From Collinsella sp. TM09-10AT (GTDB lineage: Bacteria; Actinomycetota; Coriobacteriia; Coriobacteriales; Coriobacteriaceae): a stretch of 60,973 bases of DNA. A model generated the notes under the pieces. That model was not told where the DNA came from. It saw only the letters and a program-made list of their open reading frames with translations, and searched no databases. Below, piece after piece: positions 44,160-52,708 of this stretch; positions within the stretch are counted from its first letter, which is position 1, and every line of letters begins with the position of its first letter. The position numbers and the translations under genes are program-made. The stretch spans positions 15,957 to 76,929 of the forward strand of contig NZ_QSOP01000010.1 of the NCBI RefSeq assembly GCF_003436275.1. The letters are read 5' to 3'.

Positions 44160-45041
44160 TCAAGCGGCCATAGGCATGGCCTCGGGCTTGGGCTCGGTTC
44201 TCTCGAAGAAGGCCGCCATGGCCTCGGCCGGCACCTTGTAGCCGATCGTCGAGCGGGGCCTTCGGCGGTTGTAGTACGCCTCGATGAACTCGACCACCGC
44301 GTGCTTGGCGGAATCCCTGGTCGGGAAGCTGCGCCTGTAGCACATCTCGTTCTTCAGCGTGGCGAGGAACGACTCGGCCACCGCGTTGTCGTGGCAGTTG
44401 CCGGTGCGGCTGCAGGACAGCCGCACGTCGTTGTCGCGCGCCCATTCGGCCAGAAGCCTGCTGGTGTACTGGGCGCCGCGGTCGGCGTGGAATATCGCGT
44501 TGCCGGCCACGTAGCCGCGCGATTTGGCCGACGCCAGCGCCGAAACCACGATGTCGGCGGTCATGCGCTCGGAGAGCGACCAGCCCACCACCATGCGGGT
44601 GTTGAGGTCGATGACCGTCGACAGGTACAGCCATCCCTCGCCGGTGCGCAGGTAGGTGATGTCGCCCACGAGCTTGTAGGTTGGAACGGGACTGGTGAAG
44701 TCGCGGCGCACCAGGTCGGGCCGGGGCCTGGCCTTCGGGTCGGGGATGGTGGTGCGCTTCCTGGCGTTGGGCGTGCAGCCGCGTATTCCCAGCTCGCGCA
44801 TCAGCTTGCGCACCCTGTACAGGGTCAATCCGGAGAACTCGCCGGGCAGGAAGCATTTCACGAACCGGAAGCCGAACCTGCGGTCCGACTCCAGCCACAC
44901 GCGCCGGACCGCCTCGCGCTCGGCCGACCAGTCTTCTCGCGGGCAGCCGTTGGAGAGCCACGAGTAGAAGCCCGATCGGCTCACGCCGAGCACGCGGGCC
45001 ATCATTTTCACCGGGAATTCGGCCTTCTCCGCCAACATCAT
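44160..45041 (-). CDS. IS3-family transposase OrfB (DDE integrase)
   Basis: The catalytic part of the transposase. It has an HTH_21-like segment (RRVWLESDRRFGFRFVKCF), then a retroviral-type integrase core with the D, D, E triad: GDITYLRTGEGWLYL, IFHADRGAQYTS and NCHDNAVAESFLATLKNE. The tail YYNRRRPRSTIGYKVPAEAM is standard. It is normally made as an OrfAB fusion by -1 frameshifting at AAAAAAG (45094-45088, minus strand). The interval given is from an in-frame ATG; the same frame extends 5' through the slip site. All catalytic residues are present. Confidence 0.9.
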   Translation of the reverse strand: MMLAEKAEFPVKMMARVLGVSRSGFYSWLSNGCPREDWSAEREAVRRVWLESDRRFGFRFVKCFLPGEFSGLTLYRVRKLMRELGIRGCTPNARKRTTIPDPKARPRPDLVRRDFTSPVPTYKLVGDITYLRTGEGWLYLSTVIDLNTRMVVGWSLSERMTADIVVSALASAKSRGYVAGNAIFHADRGAQYTSRLLAEWARDNDVRLSCSRTGNCHDNAVAESFLATLKNEMCYRRSFPTRDSAKHAVVEFIEAYYNRRRPRSTIGYKVPAEAMAAFFERTEPKPEAMPMAA

Positions 45042-45055
45042 CCGGTAGCATGCGG

Positions 45056-45340
45056 CTACGCCTGGCTTTTGGCGAAGAAGGCCGCGGCTTTTTTCAAGAA
45101 GGCGTTCTCCATCTCGAGCTCGCGTATGCGCCTTTTCGCCTCGCGAAGCTCGCGGTCCTCGGCCTTGGGGTCGGGCCCGCCGGCAAGCTCGCGCCGGCGG
45201 CTCTGCACCCACTTGTTCACGGTCTTGGAATTCAGGCCCAGTTCTGCGCAGCATTCCGTTATCGGCCTGCCCGTCGAGATGATGTAGTCGGCGGTCTCGC
45301 GCCTGAACTCGTCGGTGTACTTGGCGGCTGGGTTGGACAT
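45056..45340 (-). CDS. IS3-family transposase OrfA
   Basis: A 94-residue DNA-binding subunit. Its helix-turn-helix (YTDEFRRETADYIISTGRPI and ITECCAELGLNSKTVNKWV) binds the IS ends, and the leucine-zipper-like LREAKRRIRELEMENAFLKK permits multimerisation. The zipper end contains the slippery AAAAAAG, where ribosomes can shift by -1 into orfB. Without the shift, OrfA ends at ...FFAKSQA. Confidence 0.92.
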   Translation of the reverse strand: MSNPAAKYTDEFRRETADYIISTGRPITECCAELGLNSKTVNKWVQSRRRELAGGPDPKAEDRELREAKRRIRELEMENAFLKKAAAFFAKSQA

Positions 45341-45422
45341 AGCATACCGTCCTCTCGGTCGTCGATGAATGCATTCTAAAGGATTGGGCCTCTAGCATGC
45401 GTGTCCGAAAAGACGATACAGG

Positions 45423-46541
45423 TCAGACAACCCAATCAGACGTCGTCTCGAGCACGTCCTCTGCACGGTCGAGCGTGCTTCTGGCCTTGGCACCCTGTTT
45501 GAACCACGAGCGCAGGTCCTCGAGCGTGCTGCCCGCTGCGTACACCTTGATTTTGCGACCGCCTTTCGTGGTCACCGTGCAACGGTCGCCGCTCTCGCTA
45601 TCCTCGTGCGCCGTGACCTTCTTGAGATAATCGCGGCGGAACGCCACGACGCGGGCGTTGCTGATCTCGATGAACCAATCGTCGTCGACAAGCGAGGTGC
45701 CCGTGGCACCTCGGCTCGCCATCTCCTCGGCGAAGGAGAAACCGAGTTCGCGCTCCTGTCTGCCGATCTCGTAGATACCACGGGCGGGCATGCTGAGCAT
45801 GAGCAGAGGCAGGAGTCCCCCTATGAACAGGAAGAGGCATGGGACGAGCAGGAGCAGACGAGCACCGGCGTCGGTGAAAACAGCCATGAAGGCGATCACG
45901 AGCGAGAAGACGAGCGCCATACCGTTGAAAACAACCGTCAACGGCTTGATGGCAGACCAACACAGACCCGCCTTGGTCATCGGGCCGTCAACAGCGTCCG
46001 AGACCTCGATGCCCTCTTCCTCCAGACGGGCGAGGAGGTTGAGCGAGCACACCCCCTCGAGGCTTATCGAGCAGAACTTCCGGTCGCCCTCGAACAGGTC
46101 GATCCTCATCATCTGCGTGTGAAGCGTTGCACGGGTGATGTTGCCAAACGTCGTCTCCTTGCGGATGCCGAAGGCGTTACGCGAGAGAATTCGCTCACCG
46201 TCCACGTCGATGCGCGGGATGCTCAGCAGGGCCCAGATGGCCATGCCCGCGAGCGCCATGGCGTGACCGAACCACACAAGTTCGTGGTCCCACTCGCCCA
46301 ACGAGACGCCCTGCCAGACGTAGACACCCAGCATGAGCAGTTCGAACGCGACGGCGCAGCAGGCGATGATCGTGCGAATGGCAGCGGGCATGCGCACCGT
46401 GAAGCGATCGAGGCTGTCCGTCGCCTCACTGCGCTCGCGCGCGCCGCGACGGGCGACCCATGCAGTGAGCGGACCGACGATGAACACCACCATCGCCACG
46501 CGCAGGAACGATTCGAGTATGTCGCCCATATTAACCACCAT
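45423..46541 (-). CDS. Membrane protein truncated by the IS
   Basis: A 372-residue protein with four to five membrane helices: two near the N-terminus (VAMVVFIVGPLTAWVA; TIIACCAVAFELLMLGVYVW), one following, and a pair at about 215-265 (FNGMALVFSLVIAFMAVF; LLLLVPCLFLFIGGLLPLL). A C-terminal soluble region (DDDWFIEISNARVVAFRRDY) follows. Its TGA stop is the first three bases of the IS end, so the native C-terminus is lost or replaced; how much is unknown. ATG 46529 (MGDILES) is an alternative start. No recognised family. Divergent from the sensor kinase. Confidence 0.65.
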   Translation of the reverse strand: MVVNMGDILESFLRVAMVVFIVGPLTAWVARRGARERSEATDSLDRFTVRMPAAIRTIIACCAVAFELLMLGVYVWQGVSLGEWDHELVWFGHAMALAGMAIWALLSIPRIDVDGERILSRNAFGIRKETTFGNITRATLHTQMMRIDLFEGDRKFCSISLEGVCSLNLLARLEEEGIEVSDAVDGPMTKAGLCWSAIKPLTVVFNGMALVFSLVIAFMAVFTDAGARLLLLVPCLFLFIGGLLPLLMLSMPARGIYEIGRQERELGFSFAEEMASRGATGTSLVDDDWFIEISNARVVAFRRDYLKKVTAHEDSESGDRCTVTTKGGRKIKVYAAGSTLEDLRSWFKQGAKARSTLDRAEDVLETTSDWVV

Positions 46542-46632
46542 CCCAATAGAAAACGTGAATTTGGGAGACTATAGCAGAGCGAAGCGATCTGCACGGCATC
46601 GTCCGGGTGTTTTCGGCATACGGTGGAAGCTG

Positions 46633-47787
46633 GTGGGGGTCGGCGCCGTAACCGGATGCGCATTCGGCCTCGCCAATGCCGTCGGCGGCGAGCTTTTCGC
46701 CCGACAGGCCTATCCACTCGTCGTGTATCTGCCGCTTGTCGTCTACCTGTGCGTACGCTATCGCCTGAGTCCGCTGCTCGCCATCCTGGGCGTTACCAGT
46801 GCCTACCTGAGCTGCCAGTTTAGCAACTGGATGGGCATCGCCGCATTCGCTGCCACCGATTCGCAAATCGCATATTACGCGGCGCGCATCATCACGACGC
46901 TCGGCGTCTTTGCGATCTTGCTGCATTGGGCCAGAGACATCGGTCCGCGCCTGGCGGCCAAAAGCCCCACCGAGTTGGAGATTCTGCTCATCCTGCCGCT
47001 CGTCTACTACATCTTCGACTACGCCACCAACGTCTATACCACGCTCTTCCACTCGGGCTCGGTAGTAACCGTTGAGTTTTTGGCGTTCGCCCTCTGCGCG
47101 TTCTACCTTATGTTTCTTGCCGTCTACCTTCGCGAATACGAGGCAAAGGAAATCGCCGAGCGCGAGCGCTGGATGCTCGCGACCCGCGACAGCGCGGCCA
47201 TCAAAGAGCTCGAAGCCTGGCGCCAGTCCGGACGCGAGCTCTCGGTTCTCCGTCACGACATGCGCCACTACCTGCGCGGTCTAGCGGCCCTGATCGAAGA
47301 GGGTCACACCGATGAGGCACTCGAGCGCATCGACGCGCTCTGCGAGACCAACGACCGCACCGCCGTGCGCCGCTACTGCGCCAACGAAACGGTCAACATT
47401 GCGCTCTCGTCGCTTTCCGCGGACATCAACGCGCACGGCATCACCGCCGACCTGCACGCCGCCGTGCCCGAAACCGTCCACGTGGGCGATGTCGATCTAT
47501 TCAGTGTGGTATCGAACGCCCTGGACAATGCCATCGCCGCGGCGAGCGCCGCCCCCGAAGGCAAGCGGTTTGTCGACCTGGACCTTCGCTACGAAGACGG
47601 TCAGCTTCTATTGCTGATTTCCAACACGTTTGGCCGTGCGCCGCACATGGTCGACGGCATGCCCGTGGCTCAGCACACTGGGCACGGCTTTGGCACCAAG
47701 AGCATTATGCTTGCCGTCGAGCGCATGAACGGCAACTGCCAGTTCCGCATTAACGGCGACCGGTTTGAGCTGCGCGCCGTGATGTAG
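46633..47787 (+). CDS. Orphan GHKL sensor histidine kinase
   Basis: A sensor kinase of the AgrC-like GHKL type. Five to six membrane helices form the input domain (LVVYLPLVVYLCVRYRLSPL; IITTLGVFAILLHWA; LEILLILPLVYYIFDYATNV; VEFLAFALCAFYLMFLAVYL). The phosphoacceptor is in LSVLRHDMRHYLRGLAALIE, the N-box is VVSNALDNAIAAA, and the G-box is GHGFGTKSIMLAVERM. GTG 46633 is chosen because GGTGG lies 6 nt upstream. The frame is open further 5' with no good start, so the N-terminus may be incomplete. No response regulator is adjacent; its partner is elsewhere or lost. Confidence 0.8.
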   Translation: MGVGAVTGCAFGLANAVGGELFARQAYPLVVYLPLVVYLCVRYRLSPLLAILGVTSAYLSCQFSNWMGIAAFAATDSQIAYYAARIITTLGVFAILLHWARDIGPRLAAKSPTELEILLILPLVYYIFDYATNVYTTLFHSGSVVTVEFLAFALCAFYLMFLAVYLREYEAKEIAERERWMLATRDSAAIKELEAWRQSGRELSVLRHDMRHYLRGLAALIEEGHTDEALERIDALCETNDRTAVRRYCANETVNIALSSLSADINAHGITADLHAAVPETVHVGDVDLFSVVSNALDNAIAAASAAPEGKRFVDLDLRYEDGQLLLLISNTFGRAPHMVDGMPVAQHTGHGFGTKSIMLAVERMNGNCQFRINGDRFELRAVM

Positions 47788-47805
47788 GGGCTGCCGCCAA
47801 CCTCG

Positions 47806-48381
47806 CTACAGCGGTGCAGCCGCCGGGGTCAGCTGCTTAATGTAGGCCCACATGCGCTGCTTGGCGGCCTTGTCGGTGAGCGCCGCCTCAAAACCGTCGA
47901 GCGCCAGCACGCGGCGCCCCTGCACATGGGCAACCAGGCCGGGCTTGAGCATGGCGGTGTCAAAGTCATCAATTGCCACAAGCATATCGGCATAGGTCTC
48001 GCGCATGACATCGGCCGCACTGTTGTCCAGCAGCAGCACCGCCTCGGGGTCCAAGGTCTCCAGCGCCTCGCGGAACAGGTCGCACGTCAGGGCCTCGCCC
48101 GCCGCGACCGCTCCGTCGCCCGCGCCGGCGACGCTTGCCAGCACACAAAAATCCTCGGGGGCATATCCGATGGCACCGAGCGCCTTGCGCAACGCGGCGC
48201 CATCCGCGCCGGCGGCCAGCTCGCCGCCCGAGCACTCGGCTTCATCCAAATCGCCTTTGACCAGCACAATCGGCGAGCACGCGTTGCCCGCGATACGCAC
48301 ACCGCGATCTGCAAGCGACGCGAGCTCCTGCTCGGTCGCCTGAGCGATGGCTTCTTTTTTCTGGCTTTGTGACGTGGGCAT
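47806..48381 (-). CDS. Conserved-looking cytoplasmic protein, unknown function
   Basis: A 191-residue soluble protein starting at MPTSQSQKKEA (GGAGAG lies 5 nt before). Recognisable stretches are RGVRIAGNACSPIVLVKGDL, LRKALGAIGYAPEDFCVLAS and GRRVLALDGFEAALTDKAAK. The alternating alpha/beta look and the order of blocks faintly recall uracil-DNA-glycosylase-fold proteins, but the catalytic motifs of that fold are not visible, so I do not assign it. It is convergent with the kinase and divergent from trxA. Confidence 0.55.
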   Translation of the reverse strand: MPTSQSQKKEAIAQATEQELASLADRGVRIAGNACSPIVLVKGDLDEAECSGGELAAGADGAALRKALGAIGYAPEDFCVLASVAGAGDGAVAAGEALTCDLFREALETLDPEAVLLLDNSAADVMRETYADMLVAIDDFDTAMLKPGLVAHVQGRRVLALDGFEAALTDKAAKQRMWAYIKQLTPAAAPL

Positions 48382-48517
48382 GCGCTCTCCAATCGTTTGC
48401 GTGCCCACCATTATATAAAAGAGCCGCCCGCGAGTGGTTGCTTTGCGGGCCGCTGGGTATAAGCACGGTCGTACTGAGTTTTACGCGGCCGAGCCGCGTC
48501 GTATTATGGAGGTCACC

Positions 48518-48838
48518 ATGGCTGACATTAAGCAGATTACCCCCGAGAACTTCGGCGCTGTCGTCAACGATAGCCTGCCCGTACTGGTTGATTTTTGGGC
48601 CCCGTGGTGCGGCCCCTGCCGCTCGCTCTCGCCCATCGTAGACGAGGTTGCCGACGAGCTGGCCGGCAAGTTGGCTGTGGCCAAGTGCAACGTCGACGAC
48701 AACCAGGACCTGGCCATGAAGTATGGCGTCATGAGCATCCCCACGCTGATTGTGTTTAAGAACGGCGAGGAGATCGACCGCTCGGTCGGCGCTCTGCCCA
48801 AGGCGAGGCTGCAGGCGCTGCTGGAGAAGCATCTGTAA
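48518..48838 (+). CDS. trxA: Thioredoxin
   Basis: A 106-residue thioredoxin with the redox pair Cys31 and Cys34 in FWAPWCGPC. The cis-Pro segment is SIPTLIVFKNGEEI. It reduces protein disulfides with thioredoxin reductase. ATG 48518 follows GGAGG at 6 nt; the open frame upstream is not part of the protein. Single gene. No thioredoxin reductase is in the window. Confidence 0.97.
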   Translation: MADIKQITPENFGAVVNDSLPVLVDFWAPWCGPCRSLSPIVDEVADELAGKLAVAKCNVDDNQDLAMKYGVMSIPTLIVFKNGEEIDRSVGALPKARLQALLEKHL

Positions 48839-48949
48839 TACGCTTGTTACTTACCCGCCGTCCATGAGCGGTTTTGTACCGCTCGCCGGACTGCCGGGTG
48901 CGGCGCGTGCGACCACGGATAGTATGGTAGTCACAAACAGCCCCCAGTG

Positions 48950-48982
48950 AACGGGTGCGAGTCGCACAGACTCGCACCCGTT
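48950..48982 (+). terminator. Intrinsic terminator of trxA
   Basis: AACGGGTGCGAGTC and GACTCGCACCCGTT form a perfect 14-bp stem around GCACA and run into TTCTTATG. It is about 110 bp past trxA. Confidence 0.8.
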
Positions 48983-49059
48983 TTCTTATGCAGTGGCGCG
49001 CAGAGCGGGCGTAGTAAAATCTGAACCGCCGGATTACCGCCTACACAAGGAGATTTCCC

Positions 49060-49308
49060 ATGCATGATGTTGGAATGAACATGAGCCAGCTTGCCATGAG
49101 CGTCAAGCAGGTCGACGACACCATTGAGCTCGCTCACGAGTGGAGCCATCAGCTGCTGCACGCGACCGAGAACTTTGACATGGAGCGCATTGGCGCCAAG
49201 CTCGAGGCCGCCATGTCTGCGCTGCACGAGGCGCACGATGCGCTCGAGGGCTACGAGGAGGCCATCGAGGCAGATCACAACTCCGTCGGCTCTGTGAAAC
49301 TGGTGTAA
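49060..49308 (+). CDS. Small His-containing protein upstream of nikR
   Basis: An 82-residue acidic, mostly helical protein. ATG 49060 follows AAGGAGA. The composition is Glu/Ala/His-rich (AHEWSHQLLHATENFDMERI; ALHEAHDALEGYEEAIEADH), with seven His, but no classical metal motif. It is placed two bases before nikR and in front of the hyp genes, so I infer a role in nickel handling or as a small partner of NikR. I do not recognise the family. Confidence 0.7.
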   Translation: MHDVGMNMSQLAMSVKQVDDTIELAHEWSHQLLHATENFDMERIGAKLEAAMSALHEAHDALEGYEEAIEADHNSVGSVKLV

Positions 49309-49309
49309 C

Positions 49310-49804
49310 GTGGCCGAGCACGAGCACACGCACGATCACGGTGTGGACGACGATGCGAGCTGCCGCTGCAGCGGCTCCAGCTCCGAGCTGGTCCGCTTTT
49401 CGGTCACCGCGCCCGACGACCTGCTGCGCCGCTTTGACGAGCAGATCGCGCGCCGCGGTGACGTGGCCAACCGATCCGAGGCCGTACGCGATCTGATTCG
49501 CGCCTCGATCGCTAAGCAGCAGATGCGCACGCCCGACGAGCAGGTCATCGGTTCGCTCACCATGATCTATGACCACCATACCGGCGATCTGACGCGCCGT
49601 CTGGACGAGGTGCAGCACGACTACACCGACGAGATCGTCTCGACCATGCACGTGCATCTGGACCACCACAACTGCCTGGAGATTCTGGCGCTCAAGGGTC
49701 GCGGCGAGCGTGTCTACGAGCTGGCCGACCGGTTGCTGGGGCTGCGCGGCGTTAAGCACGGCGAGCTCACGTGCGCCGCCACCAAGCAGAGCCTGGGGCT
49801 GTAG
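49310..49804 (+). CDS. nikR: Nickel-responsive regulator NikR
   Basis: A 164-residue regulator. The ribbon-helix-helix domain (27-70) has LVRFSVTAPDDLLRRFDEQI, and the ACT-like nickel domain has the full ligand set His103, His114, His116 and Cys122 in HVHLDHHNCLE. A 25-residue N-terminal extension rich in His and Cys (HEHTHDHG, CRC) is unusual and may add metal binding. The start GTG 49310 overlaps the upstream stop region by spacing of one base. It would repress nickel uptake genes and fits its position before hypF. Confidence 0.92.
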   Translation: MAEHEHTHDHGVDDDASCRCSGSSSELVRFSVTAPDDLLRRFDEQIARRGDVANRSEAVRDLIRASIAKQQMRTPDEQVIGSLTMIYDHHTGDLTRRLDEVQHDYTDEIVSTMHVHLDHHNCLEILALKGRGERVYELADRLLGLRGVKHGELTCAATKQSLGL

Positions 49805-49862
49805 CGGGATTTCCCACAGCGCACCTGCCATAAAGGGACAGGTTTCAACGAAGGAAGGTCGC

Positions 49863-52301
49863 ATGCGGCATGTGCATATTCATGTAACGGGCATTGTGCA
49901 GGGCGTTGGCATGCGGCCATTTGTGTATCGCGAGGCTATGGCGCATGGCATTTGCGGCTGGGTGCTCAACGCGGGCGATGGCGTGCACATCGAGGCGCAT
50001 GCTTCAGTCGAGGCACTCGACGGCTTTGTCGCCGCGCTGTCGGAGCACGCGCCTGCCGCGGCCCGCGTTGAGCATGTCGCTGTTGCAGACCTGGAGCCCG
50101 ACGCTTGGGATGCCGACGATGAGCAGGTCTTTCGTATTGTAGCGTCGCAGGATCAGACCGTGCACACGACGCTCATCTCTCCCGATATCGCCACCTGTGA
50201 CGACTGCCTGCACGAACTGTTCGACCCCACCGACCGACGCTATCACTACCCCTTTATCAACTGCACCAACTGTGGGCCGCGCTTTACCATCATCCGATCG
50301 CTGCCTTATGACCGAGCGGCCACGTCGATGGATTGCTTTCCTATGTGCCCCGAGTGCGCCGCAGAGTATGGCGACCCGCTTGACCGGCGCTTTCATGCGC
50401 AGCCCGATGCCTGCTATGACTGCGGGCCACATATTACCTGGCGCGAGGCGGCGGGCGACATGGGGCTCGAGGGCTCGGGGGCGATGCCGGCCGTCGGCAG
50501 CACGCGCGAAACCAGCGATGCCATTATTGACCGCTGTGTCGAGCTGCTGGCCAGCGGCGGTATTGTCGCCATCAAGGGGCTGGGCGGATTCCATATGGCC
50601 TGCAACGCCGCCAATGAGCAGGCGGTGGTCGAGCTGCGCCGTCGCAAGCGCCGCAGCAACAAGCCGCTTGCCGTTATGGTGCGCAGCCTTGCCGATACTG
50701 AACGCCTGTGCCATGTCGATGATGCCGAGCGCGACTTACTGGCCGGCAGCATCCGCCCCATTGTGCTGCTGCGCCGCCGTGTTGTTGGCGAGGGAGATTC
50801 CCCCGACGGCCTTACACTCGCGCCATCCGTCGCGCACGATCTACCCGAGCTCGGCGTCATGCTCCCCTATACACCGCTTCAGCATCTGCTGCTTGCAGCT
50901 GCCTCGTCGCATGGCATGCACGCGCTGGTCATGACCAGCGGAAACCTGAGCGAGGAACCTATCGAGACCGACGATGCCCTTGCATGGGAACATCTTGTTG
51001 CCGCCGGCATCGCCGACGCGCTACTTGGCAACGACCGTGCGATTCTCTCACGCTACGACGACTCCGTGGTACGTGTGGTCGACGGCACCGTCATGCCTGT
51101 GCGTCGCGCACGCGGATATGCGCCGCAACCGTTGTCGCTGCCGGCGCTCGACGGCACTGCACCCTGCGTGCTCGCCTGCGGGCCGCAGCAAAAAGCCACG
51201 ATCGCGCTCACGCGCGAGGACGCCGACGGCCATGTGGCCTGTTTTGTGTCGCAGCATATCGGCGATGTCGAAAACGGCGCGACCTTCGATGCCTGGAGCG
51301 CCGCCCGCGCACGTCTAGAAAACCTCTTTGACCTGACGCCTGCCGCCCTGGCATGCGACATGCATCCCAGCTATCTGTCGAGCCAGTGGGCGCGTGAGCG
51401 GGCACGGGAGCACAGTCTGCCGCTAATCGAAATCCAACATCATCATGCGCACATCGCGAGCGTAATGGCAGAGGCGATTGTCGCTGGCCGGCTTGCGCCC
51501 GATGCGCGCGTCCTCGGTATTGCCTTCGATGGTACGGGTGCCGGCACCGACGGCACCATATGGGGCGGTGAGTTTCTTATCGCCGGCCTTGCCGATTTTG
51601 AACGCGCCGCGCACCTGCGCACCTGGGCGCTGCCAGGCGGAGCCACATCCGTGCGCGATGCCCGGCGCAATGCCTTTGCCCTGCTGAGCGAGCTCGGCCT
51701 GCTCGAGCATCCGGGTGCCGCGGGGCTATTGGGCACCCTCGACGAGCAAACACGCAGCGTGACAGCCACCATGATCGAGCGCGGCATCAACAGCCCGCGT
51801 ACCAGCAGCATGGGGCGTCTCTTTGATGCCGCGGCAGCGATTCTGGGCATCTGCGGCAAGGCAACCTACGAGGGCGAACCCGCCATAGAACTCGAAGCCG
51901 CCGCCTGGCGCGCGCTCGGCGGTAAGACCGTTCGTCTCGACGACAATCACACAGGCGTATTCACGTCTGCCGACGACTCCCCCATCTTGGACCCCCAACC
52001 GCTCATCGAAGCTCTTCTGAATGGAATCGAGGCAGGCGCGCCGGCCGACAGGCTCGCCCTCGGGTTTCACATCGCCATTACGCACGCTACGACCCACATC
52101 GCACGCGAAATCTGCGCGCGCGAAGGCATCGATACCGTCGCGCTCTCGGGCGGTGTGTTCATGAACCGGCTTTTGCTTCAGCTCCTTACCCACGAACTCA
52201 AAGACGCCGGTCTTGCCGTCTTGGTCCCCCACGCTGTACCCGCCAACGACGGCTGCATCGCCTACGGTCAGGCCGCCATCGCTCGCGCTCGCCTCGCGTA
52301 G
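49863..52301 (+). CDS. hypF: Carbamoyltransferase HypF
   Basis: An 812-residue enzyme supplying the carbamoyl group that becomes the CN ligands of NiFe hydrogenase. Domains in order: acylphosphatase (GIVQGVGMRPFVYR, 10-90), zinc fingers (CDDCLHELFD, CTNCG, CPECAAEYGD, CYDCG, about 110-190), YrdC-like ATP domain (GGIVAIKGLGGFHMACNAAN, about 230-400) and Kae1-like carbamoyltransferase (IQHHHAHIASVMAE, about 520, and LSGGVFMNRLLLQ). ATG 49863 follows GAAGGAAGG. The length is slightly above typical. First hyp gene of the nikR-hypFCDE cluster. Confidence 0.96.
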   Translation: MRHVHIHVTGIVQGVGMRPFVYREAMAHGICGWVLNAGDGVHIEAHASVEALDGFVAALSEHAPAAARVEHVAVADLEPDAWDADDEQVFRIVASQDQTVHTTLISPDIATCDDCLHELFDPTDRRYHYPFINCTNCGPRFTIIRSLPYDRAATSMDCFPMCPECAAEYGDPLDRRFHAQPDACYDCGPHITWREAAGDMGLEGSGAMPAVGSTRETSDAIIDRCVELLASGGIVAIKGLGGFHMACNAANEQAVVELRRRKRRSNKPLAVMVRSLADTERLCHVDDAERDLLAGSIRPIVLLRRRVVGEGDSPDGLTLAPSVAHDLPELGVMLPYTPLQHLLLAAASSHGMHALVMTSGNLSEEPIETDDALAWEHLVAAGIADALLGNDRAILSRYDDSVVRVVDGTVMPVRRARGYAPQPLSLPALDGTAPCVLACGPQQKATIALTREDADGHVACFVSQHIGDVENGATFDAWSAARARLENLFDLTPAALACDMHPSYLSSQWARERAREHSLPLIEIQHHHAHIASVMAEAIVAGRLAPDARVLGIAFDGTGAGTDGTIWGGEFLIAGLADFERAAHLRTWALPGGATSVRDARRNAFALLSELGLLEHPGAAGLLGTLDEQTRSVTATMIERGINSPRTSSMGRLFDAAAAILGICGKATYEGEPAIELEAAAWRALGGKTVRLDDNHTGVFTSADDSPILDPQPLIEALLNGIEAGAPADRLALGFHIAITHATTHIAREICAREGIDTVALSGGVFMNRLLLQLLTHELKDAGLAVLVPHAVPANDGCIAYGQAAIARARLA

Positions 52302-52447
52302 ACGGCGTTGCGATAGGCTGTTTTGCCAGCCTGCGCGCCGCCGTCTCACAGGTGTAACGCGTTTGCTCGTGACTCCCGCGAGCGCTACCATCAACTGATG
52401 GGTAATTAGGCGCCTGTCCAGCGCAAAACGTATAAAAGGGGAACATT

Positions 52448-52708
52448 ATGTGCCTTGCCGTTCCCGGTAAAGTGGTCAAACGCGACGACGACCTTAAGGC
52501 GACCGTCGACATGATGGGCATCGAGCGCCCCATTTCGCTGCGCCTCGTGCCGACGGCACAGGTAGGCGACTATATTCTCGTGCACGCCGGCTTTGGCATT
52601 CAGATTGTCGACGAGCAGGAAGCCCAAGAGACACTCGAGCTCGTCAATACCATGACCGAGCTGGCCGAAGAGGACCAACTCGCCACCAACCCGGCCGAGG
52701 CATACTAG
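52448..52708 (+). CDS. hypC: Hydrogenase maturation chaperone HypC
   Basis: An 86-residue chaperone that delivers the Fe(CN)2CO unit with HypD. It begins MCLAVPGKVV, with the essential Cys2, and has GDYILVHAGFGIQIVDEQEA near the middle. GGGGAA lies before the ATG. The C-terminal acidic helix is normal. Its stop overlaps the GTG of hypD by one base. Confidence 0.95.
   Translation: MCLAVPGKVVKRDDDLKATVDMMGIERPISLRLVPTAQVGDYILVHAGFGIQIVDEQEAQETLELVNTMTELAEEDQLATNPAEAY

Larger units (their letters stand above)
44121..45425 (-). mobile_element. Intact IS3-family insertion sequence (1305 bp)
   Basis: The ends are imperfect terminal inverted repeats matching at about 28 of 34 positions, reading TGACCTGT inward at both ends, with a shared TTTCGGACACGCA block and TG...CA termini. 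Inside are orfA and orfB in overlapping frames with an A6G slip site. No obvious target duplication is visible, so a deletion or recombination may have followed insertion. Confidence 0.88.

Noticed and set aside
47806..48381. Uracil-DNA glycosylase assignment
   Set aside because: Only a vague similarity in block order; the catalytic and Fe-S motifs of that family are not visible.
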